A stretch of DNA of 64,000 nucleotides, taken from Calliopsis andreniformis (taxonomy: Eukaryota; Arthropoda; Insecta; Hymenoptera; Andrenidae). Position 1 is the first letter of the stretch, and every line of letters starts with the position of its first letter. The stretch lies in assembly GCF_051401765.1 (NCBI RefSeq), contig NW_027480468.1, positions 1,736,001 through 1,800,000 of the forward strand, read 5' to 3'. Below the pieces are notes generated by a model. That model was not told the DNA's origin. It worked only from the letters and a program-made list of their open reading frames with translations, and did not search any database. The translations under genes were made by a program, and so were the position numbers. Below, one piece after another: positions 10,960-22,082 of this stretch.

Positions 10960-13550
10960 TCCTCCAACCTCAGTCCTGAATCCTCAACCCTGAATTCTCA
11001 ACCTTCAGCCCTCAGTCCTCAACAATCAGTTGTCAATCCTCAATCCTCAATAGAATATCATCAATTCACAGTTTTCAATACTCAATACTCAATCTGCAAT
11101 CTTCAAATCTCTATTCACAAACATCAATTCTCATCACTCATCCGTCGACACTCCGTCCCCAATCCTCAATCTTCAATCCTCAATCCTCACTCCTCAACGC
11201 TCAATCCTCAATCCTCAACTTTCAATTCTCAATACTCAATCTTCAATCCTCAATCCTCAATCCGCAATCCTCAATCCCCAATCGTCAGTCTTCGGTCCTC
11301 AATACTCAATCTTCAATCCTGAATCCTCAATCCTCAATCCTCAATCCTCATTCTTCAATCCTCAATACCCAATCCTCAATTATCAATCCTCAATCCTCAA
11401 TCCTCAATTGTCAATCCTCAATCCTCAGTCCTCAGTCCTCAAACCACAATCCTCAACCCTCAGCCCTCATCCTCAATCCTCAATCCTCAGTCCTCCGTCT
11501 TCAAACCTCAATCCTCAGCCCCCAGACCTCATCCTCAATCCTCAATCCTCAATCTTCAATCGTCAATCCTCAATCTTCAATCATCAGTACTCAATCTTCA
11601 ATCCTCAATCCTCAATCCTCCATACTCAATATTCAACGCACAACACTCAGCCGTCAATCCTCAATTCTCATTACTCCATAGAATATCCTGAACTGTCATG
11701 GTTCAATACTCAATCCACAATATTCAATAATCAAACCTCAATCCTCAAACATCAATTCTCAACACTCAATCCTCAACACTCAGTCCTCTCCCTTCAATCC
11801 TCCATTCTCAATCCTCAATTCTCAAGCGTCAATCCTCAATCCTCAATCCTCAACCATCAATCCTCAACACTCAATCCTCAGTCCTCACATCTCAATCCCG
11901 AATCCTCAATCCTGAATCCTCAATCCTGAATCCTCGATCCTGAATCCTCAATCTTCAGCACTCAGTCCTCAACAACCAATTATCAATCCGCAATCCTCAC
12001 TAGAATATCCTCAATTCACTGTTTTCAATACTCAATCCCCATTCTTCAATCTTCAAATCTCAATCCACAAACATCAATTCTCATCAATCAATCCTCAACA
12101 CTCAGTCCTCAATGTTCAATCCTCAATGCTCTATCCACAATCCTCAATCGTCAATCTTCAATCCTCAATACTCAATCTTCAATCCTCAATCCTCAATCCT
12201 CAATCCTCAATCGTAATTCTTCAATCCTCAATACCCAATCCTCAATCTTCAATCCTCGTCCCTCAATCCTCAATTCTCAATCCTCAATCCTCAGTCCTCA
12301 GTCCTTAAACCTCAATCCTCAACCCTCAGCCCTCATCGTCAATCCTCAATCCTCAATCCTCAATACTCAGTCATCAATACTCAATCTTCAATACTCAATC
12401 CTCAATCCTCAGTCCTCAATCCTCAATCCTCAATCCTCAATCCTCATTCCTCATACCTCAATCCTAAACCCTCAGTCCTCATCCTCACTTCCCAATTCTC
12501 AATCCTGAATCCTCAATCCTCAATCTTCAATCCTCAATAATCAATCCCCTATCCTAGATCCTCAATCACCAATCCTCAATCCTTAATCCTCAATCTTCAA
12601 TCCTCAATGCTCCATCCTCAATCCTCAATCCTCAGTTCTGATTCCTCAATCCTCAATCCTCAATCCTCAGTCCTCAGTTCTCAAACCTCAATCTTCAACC
12701 CTCAGACCGGATCCTCAATCCTCAATCCTCAATCCTCAATCTTCAATCCCCAATACTCAATCATCAATCCTCAATCCTCAATCCTCAATCCTCAATCCTC
12801 AATCCTCAGTCCTCAATCCTCAGTCATCAGTACTCAATCTTCAATACTCAAACCTCAATCCTCAATCCTCAATCCTCAATCCTCAATCCTCAATCCTCAT
12901 TCCTCATTCCTCAAACCTCAAACGTCAACCCTCAGTCCTCATCTTCAATACTCAATTCCTAATCCTCAATCCTCAATCCTCAATCTTCAATCATCAATAC
13001 TCAATCTTCAATCTTCAATCCTCAATCCTCATTCCTCAATCCTCAATCCTCAATATTCAACACACAATCCACAACCATCAATCCTCAATTCTCAATACTC
13101 AATAGAATATCCTAAATTCTCATGGTTCAATACTCAATCCACAATACTCAATAATCAAATCTCATTCCTAAAACATCAATTCTCAACTCTCAATCCTCAA
13201 CACTCACTCCTCTCTCTTCAATCCTCCATCCTCAATCCTCAATCCTCAAGCGTCAATCCTCAATCCTCAATCCTCAACCCTCAATCCTCAGTCCTCAAAC
13301 CTCAATCCCGAATCCTCAATCCTAAATCCTCAATCTTCAGCCCACAGTCCTCAAAAATCAACTATCAATCCTCTATCCTGAATAGAATATCCTCAATTTA
13401 CAGATTTCCATACTCAATCCCCATTCTTCAATCTTCAAATCTGAATCCACAAACATCAATTCTAATCACTCAACCATCAGCACTCAGTCCTCAATCTTCA
13501 ATCCTCAATCCTCAATCCTCAATCCTCAATCCTCAATCCTCAATCCTCAG
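10960..13550 (+). repeat. Unit Q0 (singleton copy of Q, 230 bp shorter)
   Basis: This unit matches Q1 (38431-41251) and Q2 (44275-47068). The offset to Q1 is 27471 up to about 11575 and 27701 afterwards, so Q0 lacks about 230 bp found at about 39057-39286 in Q1. Anchors are 11408/38879, then 12126/39827 and 12607/40308. It holds islands B (11051), A (11679), C (12001), A (13103) and C (13383). Confidence 0.88.
11051..11160 (+). repeat. Class B island (representative)
   Basis: The island opens TAGAATATCATCAATTCACA, continues with GTTTTCAATACTCAATACTC and ATCTGCAATCTTCAAATCTC, and ends near CACTCCGTCCCC. It is typically preceded by CTCAACAATCAGTTGTCAA. Others start near 13642, 14632, 31028, 31524, 31902, 32091, 32476, 33466, 35499, 36489, 38522, 41343, 42333, 44366, 48416, 48794, 50281, 51300 (diverged), 54337 and 59727. 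Confidence 0.85.
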
Positions 13551-15865
13551 TCCTCCAACCTCAATCCTGAATCCTCAACCCTGAATCCTAAACCTTCAGC
13601 CCTCAGTCCTCAACAATCAGTTGTCAACCCTCAATCCTCAATAGAATATCATCAATTCACCGTTATCAATACTCAATACTCAATCTGCAATCTTCAAATC
13701 TCTATTCACAATCATCAATTCTCATCACTCAACACTCAACACTCCGTCCCCTATCCTCAATCTTCAATCCTCAATCCTCACTCCTCAACGCTCAATCCTC
13801 AATCCTCAACTTTCAATCCTCAATACTCAATCTTCAATCCTCAATCCTCAATCCTCAATCCTCAATCCTCAATCGTCAGTCTTCGGTCCTCAATACTCAA
13901 TCTTCAATCCTGAATTCTCAATCCTCAATCCTCAATCCTCAATCCTCATTCTTCAATCCTCAATACCCAATTCTCAATCATCAATCCTCAATCCTCAATC
14001 CTCAATTGTCAATCCTCAATCCTCAGTCCTCAGTCCTCATACCAGAATCCTCAACCCTCAGCCCTCATCCTCAATCCTCAATCGCCAATCCTCAGTCCGC
14101 CGTCTTCAAACCTCAATCCTCAGCCCTCAGACCTCATCCTCAATCCTCAAACCTCAATCCTCAATCGTCAATCTTCAATCCTCAAAACTCAATCTTCAAT
14201 CTTCAATACCAAATCCTCAATCTTCAATCCTCAATCCTCAATGCTCGATTCTCAATCCTCAATCCTCAAACCTCAATCTTCAATCCTCAACACTCAATCC
14301 TCAATCCTCAATCCTCAATCCTCAGTCATCAATCCTCAATCTTCAACTCTCAATCGTCAATCCCCATTCCTCAATCCTCAATCCTCAGTCCTCGTTCCTC
14401 AAACCTCAATCCTCAACCCTCAGTCCTCATCCTCAATTCTCAATTCTCAATTCTCAATCCTCAATCCTCAACCCTCAGCTCTCATCCTCAATCCACAATC
14501 CTCAATCATCAATCCTCAATCTTCAATCCTCAATCCTCAGTCCTCAAACCTCAATTCTGAATCCTCAATCCTGAATCCTCAATCTTCAGCCCTCAGTCCT
14601 CAACAATCTGTTGTCAATCCTCAATCCTCAATAGAATATCCTCAATTCACAGTTTTCAATACTCAATACTCGATCTGCAGTCTTCAAACCTATATCCACA
14701 AACATCAATTCTCATCCCTCAACCCTCAACACTCAGTCCTCAATGTTCAATCCTCAATGCTCAATCCACAATCCTCAATCGTCAATCTTCAATCCTCAAT
14801 ACTCAATCTTCAATCCTCAATCCTCAATCCTCAATCCTCAATTGTCAATCCTCAATCCTCAGTCCTCAGTCCTCAAACCACAATCCTCAACCCTCAGCCC
14901 TCATCCTCAACCCTCAATCCTCAGTCCTACGTCTTCAAACCTCAATCCTCAGCCCCCAGACCTCATCCTCAATCCTCAATCCTCAATCTTCAATCGTCAA
15001 TCCTCAATCTTCAATCCTCAATAATCAATCTCTAATCCTAGATCCTCAATCCCAAATCCTCAATCCTTAATCCCCAATCTTCAATCCTCAGTCCCCAGTC
15101 CTCAACCTTCAATCCTCAATGCTCCATCCTCAATCCTCAATCCTCAGTTCTGAATCCTCAACCCTCAATCCTCAAACCCCAACACTCAACCGTCAGGCCT
15201 CGTCCTCAATACTCAACCCTCAATCCTCAATCCTCAATCTTCAATCATCAGTACTCAATCTTCAATCCTCAATCCTCAATCCTCCATACTCAATATTCAA
15301 CACACAACACTCAGCCGTCAATCCTCAATTCTCATTACTCCATAGAATATCCTGAACTGTCATGGTTCAATACTCAATCCACAATATTCAATAATCAATC
15401 CTCAATCCTCAAACATCAATTCTCAACACTCAATCCTCAACACTCAGTCCTCTCCCTTCAATCCTCCATTCTCAATCCTCAATTCTCAAGCGTCAATCCT
15501 CAATCCTCAATCCTCAACACTCAATCCTCAACACTCAATCCTCAGTCCTCACATCTCAATCCCGAATCCTCAATCCTGAATCCTCAATCCTGAATCCTCA
15601 ATCCTGAATCCTCAATCTTCAGCCCTCAGTCCTCAACAACCAATTATCAATCCGCAATCCTCACTAGAATATCCTCAATTCAATGTTTTCAATACTCAAT
15701 CCCCATTCTTCAATCTTCAAATCTCAATCCACAAACATCAATTCTCATCAATCAATCCTCAACACTCAGTCCTCAATGTTCAATCCTCAATCCTCAATCC
15801 TCAGTCATCAGTACTCAATCTTCAATACTCAAACCTCAATCCTCAATCCTCAATCCTCAATCCTC
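13551..15865 (+). repeat. Unit P0 (truncated singleton copy of P)
   Basis: The match to P1 has an offset of 18834 (14006/32840, 15683/34517) and the match to P3 an offset of 27701 (14006/41707). It follows Q0 directly, giving the same Q-to-P order as Q1-P3. Homology ends near 15865, where P continues with TCATTCCTCAAACC and P0 switches to a module M copy, so about 0.7 kb of the 3023-bp unit is missing. Confidence 0.88.
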
Positions 15866-17400
15866 AATTGTCAATCCTCAATCCTCAGTCCTCAGTCCTC
15901 AAACCACAATCCTCAACACTCAGCCCTCACCCTCATTCCTCAATCCTCAATCCTCAGTCCTCCGGCCTCAAACCTCAATCCTCAGCCCTCAGCCCTCATC
16001 CTCCATCCTCAATCCTCAACCCTCAATCCTCAATCCTCAATCTTCAACCCTCAATTCTGAATCTTTAATCCTCAATCCTCAATCCTCAATCCTTAATCCT
16101 GAATCCTCAATCCTCAATCCTCAATCCTCATTCTTCAATCCTCAATACCCAATCCTCAATCATCAATCCTCAATCCTCAATCCTCAATCCTCAATCCTCA
16201 ATTGTCAATCCTCAATTCTCAGTCCTCAGTCCTCAAACCACAATCCTCAACCCTCAGCCCTCATCCTCAATCCTCAATCCTCAATCCTCAGTCCCCCGTC
16301 CTCAAACCTCAATCCTCAGCCGTCAGACCTCATCCTCAATCCTCAATCCTCAATCCTCAATCCTCAACCTTCAATCCTCAATACTCAATCTTCAATCCTC
16401 AATCCTCAGTCCTCAAACCTCAATTCTGAATCCTGAATACTCAATCTTCAATCCTCAATCCTCAGCCCTCAATACTCTAGCATCAATCTTCAATCCTCAA
16501 TCCTCAATACTCAATCCTCAGTCCTCGTCCTCAATCCACAACCCTCAATCCTCAATCCTCAATCTTCAATCATCAATATTCAATCTTCAGTCCTCAATCC
16601 TCAATCCTCTATCCTCAATCCTCAATCCTCAATGTTCAATCCGCAATACCCAATCCTCAATCTTCAATACTCAATCCTCAATCCTCAATCCTCAATCCTC
16701 AATCCTCAATCCTCAATCCTCAATCCTCAGCCCTCAATACTCTAGCATCAATCTTCAATCCTCAATCCTCAATCCTCAATCCTCAATCCTCATTCTTCAA
16801 TCCTCAATACCCAATCCTCAATCTTCAATCCTCAATCCTCAATGCTCAATTCTGAATCCTCAATCCTCAAACCTCAACCTTCAATCCTCAGTCCTCAACC
16901 TTCAATCCTCAATACTCAATCTTCAATCCTCAATCCTCAGTCCTCAAACCTCAATTCTGAATCCTGAATACTCAATCTTCAATCCTCAATCCTCAATCCT
17001 CAGTCCTCAGCCCTCAATCTTCAATCCTCAATACTCAATCTTCACTCCTCAATCCTCAATACTCAATCCTCGATCTTCAATCCTCAATCCTCAATCCTCA
17101 TTCTTCAATCCTCAGTACCCAATCCTCAATCTTCAATCCTCAATCCTCAATCCTCAATTCTCAAGCCTCAATCCTCAATCCTCAATCCTCATTCTTCAAT
17201 CCCCAATATCCAATCCTCAATCTTCAATCCTCAATTCTCAATCCTCAATTCTCAATCCTCAATCCTCAGTCCTCAGTCCTCAACCCTCAATCCTCAAGCC
17301 TGAAGCCTCATCCTCAATCCTCAATCCTCAATACTCAAACTTCAATCCTCTGTCCCAGATCCTCAATCTTCAATTCTCAATCCTCAATACTCAATCTTCA
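15866..17400 (+). repeat. Mosaic heptamer region
   Basis: Ordinary degenerate heptamers without an island. Module M copies begin at 15868 and 16202. Segments after 16429 and 16730 share the CTCAATACTCTAGCATCAAT word with positions near 30, 2950, 20450 and 21830. No gene is seen. Confidence 0.75.
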
Positions 17401-17405
17401 ATCCT

Positions 17406-17570
17406 CAATCCTCAACACTCAATACTCAATCGTCAATCTTATATCCTCGATACTCAATCTTCAATACTCAATACTCAATCCTCAATCCTCAACACTCAAC
17501 ACTCAATCGTCAATCTTATATCCTCGATACTCAATCTTCAATACTCAATACTCAATCCTCAATCCTCAAT
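17406..17570 (+). repeat. 77-bp tandem duplication
   Basis: The unusual word CGTCAATCTTATATCCTCGA occurs at 17431 and again at 17508, 77 bp (eleven heptamers) apart, with matching flanks. A related word (GTGAATCTTACATCCTCGAT) appears near 19568. Confidence 0.85.
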
Positions 17571-18826
17571 GCTCATTCTTCAATCCTCAATACCTAATCC
17601 TCAATCCTCAATCCTCAATCCTCATTCCTCAAACCTAAACCGTCAACCCTCAGTCCTCATCTTCAATTCTCAATTCTCAATCCTCAATCCTCAATCCTCA
17701 ATCTTCAAACATCAATACTCAATATTCAATCCTCAATCCTCAATCCTCATTCCTCAATCCTCAATCCTCAATATTCAACACACAATCCTCAATCATCAAT
17801 CCTCAATTCTCAATACTCAGCAGTATATTCTGAATTCTCATGGTTCAATACTCAATCCACAATATTCAGTAATCAAATCTCAATCCTCAAACACCAACTC
17901 TCAACACTCAATTCTCAACACTCAGTCCTCTCTCTTCAATCCTCCATCCTCAATCCTCAATCCTCAAGCGTCAATCCTCAATCGTCAATCCTCAACGCTC
18001 AATCCTCAGCCCTCAAACCTCAATCCCGAATCCTCAATCCTAAATCCTCAATCTTCAGCCCTCAGTCCTCAAAAATCAACTATCAATCCTCTATCATGAA
18101 TAGAATATCCTCAATTTACAGTTTTCCATACTCAATCCCCATTCTTCAATCGTCAAATCTGAATCCACAAACATCAATACTAATCACTCAAGCATCAACA
18201 CTCAGTCCTCAATCTTCAATCCTCAATCCTCAATCCTCAACCTTCAATCCTCAATACTCAATCTTCAATCATCAATCCTCAATCCTCAATCCTCAATCCT
18301 CAATCTTCAATCCCCAATCCTCAATCTTCAATCATCAATACTCAATCTTCAATCATCAATCCTCAATCCTCAATCCTCAATCTTCAATCCTCAATCCTCA
18401 ATCCTCATACTTCAATCCTCAACACCCAATCCTCAATCTTCAATCCTCAATCCTCAATCCTCAATTCTCAATCCTCAATCCTCAAACTTCAGACCTCAAA
18501 CATCAATACTCAGCCCTCAGTCCACGTCCTCTATCCTCAACCCTCAATGCTCAATCCATAATCTTCAATCATCTATACTCAATCTTCAATCCTCTATCCT
18601 CAATCCTCAATCCTCAATCCTCAATCATCAGTATTCAGTCTTCAGTCCTCAATCCTCAATCCTCAATCCTCAATCCTCAATCGTCAATGTTCAATCCGCA
18701 ATACCCAATCCTCAATCTTCAATACTCAATCATCAATCCTCAATCTTCAATATTCAATCCTCAATCCTCAATCCTCAATCCTCAATACTCAACCATCAAT
18801 CCTCAATACCCAATACTCAATAGATT

Positions 18827-18844
18827 ATCCTGAATTCTCAGGAT
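18827..18844. repeat. Perfect inverted repeat inside an A-prime island
   Basis: The sequence ATCCTGAATTCTCAGGAT has perfect 7-bp arms (ATCCTGA and TCAGGAT) around ATTC, within TAGATTATCC...GGATTC. In ordinary class A islands the right arm reads TCATGGT and does not pair fully. No T-tract follows, so it does not look like an intrinsic terminator. Confidence 0.8.
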
Positions 18845-20149
18845 TCAATACTCAAACCACAATCCTCAACCCTCAGCCCTCATCCTCCATCCTCAATCCT
18901 CAATCCTCAATCCTCAATCCTCAATCATCAATCCTCAATACTCAATCTTCAATCCTCAATCCTCAATCCTCAATCCTCAATCCTCAATCCTCAATCCTCA
19001 ATCCTCAATCCTCAATCTTCTATCCTCAATACTCAATCTTCAATCCTCAATCCTCAATCCTCAATCCTCAATCCTCATTCTTCAATCCTCAATACCCAGT
19101 CCTCAATCTTCAATCCTCAATCCTCAATCCTCAATCCTCAATCCTCAATTCTCAATCCTCAATCCTCAATCCTCCGTCCTCGTCCTCAATCCACAACACT
19201 CAATCCTCAATCCTCAATCTTCAATCATCAATATTCAATCTTCAGTCCTCAATCCTCAATCCTCAATCCTCAATCTTCAATCCTCAATACTCAATCTTCA
19301 ATCCTCTGTCCTCAGTCCTCAAACCTCAATTCTGAATCCTGAATACTCAATCTTGAATCCTCAATCCTCAGTCCTCAATACTCTACCATCAATGTTCAAT
19401 CCTCAATCCTCAATCCTCATTCTTCAATCCTCAATACCCAGTCCTCAATCTTCAATCCTCAATCCTCAATCCTCGTCCTCAATCCACAACCCACAAACCT
19501 CGATCCTCAACCTTCAATCCTCAATACTCAATCTTCAATCCTCAATCCTCAACACTCAATAGTCGATCGTGAATCTTACATCCTCGATACTCAATCTTCA
19601 ATACTCAATCCTCAATCCTCAATCCCCAATCCTCATTCTTCAATCCTCAATACCTAATCCTCAATCTTCAATCCTCAATCCTCAATCCTCAATTCTCAAT
19701 CCTCAATCCTCAGTCCTCAGTTCTCAAACCTCAATCCTCAACCCTCAGACCGCATACTCAATCCTCAATCCTCAATCCTCAATCTTCAATCCCCAATACT
19801 CAATCATCAATCCTCTATCCTCAATCCTCAATCCTCAATCCTCAATCCTCAATCCTCAATCCTCAATCCTTAATACTCAATCCTCAATCCTCAATTCTCA
19901 ATCCTCAACCCTCAATCCTCAGACCTCAAACATCAATACTCAACCCTCAGTCCTCGTCCTCAACCCACAACCATCAATCCTCAATCCTCAATCTTCAATC
20001 ATCAATCCTCAATACTCAATCCTCAATTTTCAATCCACAATCCTCAATCCTCAATCCTCAATCCTCATTCTTCAATCCTCAGAACCCAATCCTCAATCTT
20101 CAATCCTCAATCCACAATCCTCAATTCTCAATCCTCAATCATCAATCCT

Positions 20150-20700
20150 CAATCCTGAATCCTCAATACTCAATCCTCAATTGTCAATCCTCAATCCTGA
20201 GTCCTCAGTCCTCAAACCACAATCCTCAACCCTCAGCCCTCATCCTCAATCCTCAATCCTCAATCCTCAGTCCTCCGTCCTCAAACCTCAATCCTCAGCC
20301 CTCAGACCTCATCCTCAATCCTCAATCCTCAATCCTCAGTCCTCAATCTTCAATCCTCAATACTCAATATTCAATCCTCAATCCTCAGTCCTCAAACCTC
20401 AATTCTGAATCCTGAATACTCAATCTTCAATAATCAATCCTCAGCCCTCAATACTCTAGCATCAATCTTCAATCCTCAATCCTCAATCCTCAATCCTCAA
20501 TCCTCAATCCTCATTCTTCAATCCTCAATACCCAATCCTCAATCTTCAATCCTCAATCCTCAATGCTCAATTCTCAATCCTCAATCCTCAAACCTCAATG
20601 TTCAATCCTCAGTCCTCAATCTTCAATCCTCAATACTCAATCTTCAATCCTCAATCCTCAGTCCTCAAACCTCAATTCTGAATCCTGAATACTCAATCTT
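20150..20700 (+). repeat. Dispersed repeat, copy 1 (offset 1382 bp)
   Basis: The block matches about 21532-22082, with anchors 20408/21790 and the ATACTC word at 20451/21833. The match ends near 20700, where copy 1 reads CAAGCCTCGATCC. The first part of the window (1-280) belongs to the same family. Confidence 0.8.
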
Positions 20701-21531
20701 CAGTCCTCAAGCCTCGATCCTCAATCCTCAACCCTCAATCTTCAATCCACAATCCTCAATCCTCAATCCTCATTCTTCAATCCTCAATACCCAATCCTCA
20801 ATCTTCAATCCTCAATACTCAATCCCCAATCTTCAATCCTCAATCCTCAATCCTCAATCCTCAATCCTCATTCTTCAATCCTCAGTACCCAATCCTCAAT
20901 CTTCAATCCTCAATCCACAATACTCAATTCTCAATCCTCAATACTCAATCTTCAATCCTCAATCCTCAATACTGAATCTTTAATCCTCAATCCTCAATAC
21001 TCAATCCTTAATCCTGAATCCTCAATCCTCAATCCTCAATCCTCATTCTTCAATCCTCAATACCCAATCCTCAATCATCAATCCTCAATCCTCAATCCTC
21101 AATCCTCAATCCTCAATTGTCAATCCTCAATCCTCAGTCCTCAGTCCTCAAACCACAATCCTCAACCCTCAGCCCTCACCCTCAATCCTCAATCCTCAAT
21201 CCTCAGTCCTCCGTCCTCAAACCTCAATCCTCAGCCCTCAGCCCTCATCCTCCATCCTCAATCCTCAACCCTCAATCCTCAATCCTCAACCTTCAGCCCT
21301 CAATTCTGAATCTTTAATCCTCAATCTTCAATCCTCAATCCTTAATCCTGAATCCTCAATCCTCAATCCTCAATCCTCGTTCTTCAATCCTCAATACCCA
21401 ATCCTCAATCATCAATCCTCAATCCTCAATCCTCAATCCTCAATCCTCAATTGTCAATCCTCAATCCTCAGTCCTCAGTCCTCAAGCCACAATCCTCAAT
21501 CCTCAGTCCTCCGTCCTCAAACCTCAATCCT

Positions 21532-22082
21532 CAATCCTCAATCCTCAATACTCAATCCTCAATTGTCAATCCTCAATCCTGAGTCCTCAGTCCTAAAACA
21601 ACAATCCTCAACCCTCAGCCCTCATCCTCAATCCTCAATCCTCAATCCTCAGTCCTCCGTCCTCAAACCTCAATCCTCAGCACTCAGACCTCATCCTCAA
21701 TCCTCAATCCTCAATCCTCAGTCCTCAATCTTCAATCCTCAATACTCAATATTCAATCCTCAATCCTCAGTCCTCAAACCTCAATTCTGAATCCTGAATA
21801 CTCAATCTTCAATCCTCAATCCTCAGCCCTCAATACTCTAGCATCAATCTTCAATCCTCAATCCTCAATCCTCAATCCTCAATCCTCAATCCTCATTCTT
21901 CAATCCTCAATACCCAATCCTCAATCTTCAATCCTCAATCCTCAATGCTCAATTCTCAATCCTCAATCCTCAAACCTCAATGTTCAATCCTCAGTCCTCA
22001 ATCTTCAATCCTCAATACTCAATCTTCAATCCTCAATCCTCAGTCCTCAAACCTCAATTCTGAATCCTGAATACTCAATCTT
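21532..22082 (+). repeat. Dispersed repeat, copy 2 (offset 1382 bp)
   Basis: This is the partner of 20150-20700, with small differences such as CTAAAACAACAATCC near 21594 against CTCAAACCACAATCC in copy 1. It runs into the large right-hand duplication that starts at or before 21800. Confidence 0.8.

Larger units (their letters stand above)
17571..21799 (+). repeat. Mosaic heptamer region with few islands
   Basis: Islands are present at 17818 (diverged A), 18101 (C) and 18821 (A-prime). None is then seen until 23210, the longest island-free interval noticed. Long nearly pure TCAATCC runs occur around 18.9-19.2 kb. A pair of blocks at about 20150-20700 and 21532-22082 repeats at 1382 bp. Confidence 0.75.
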
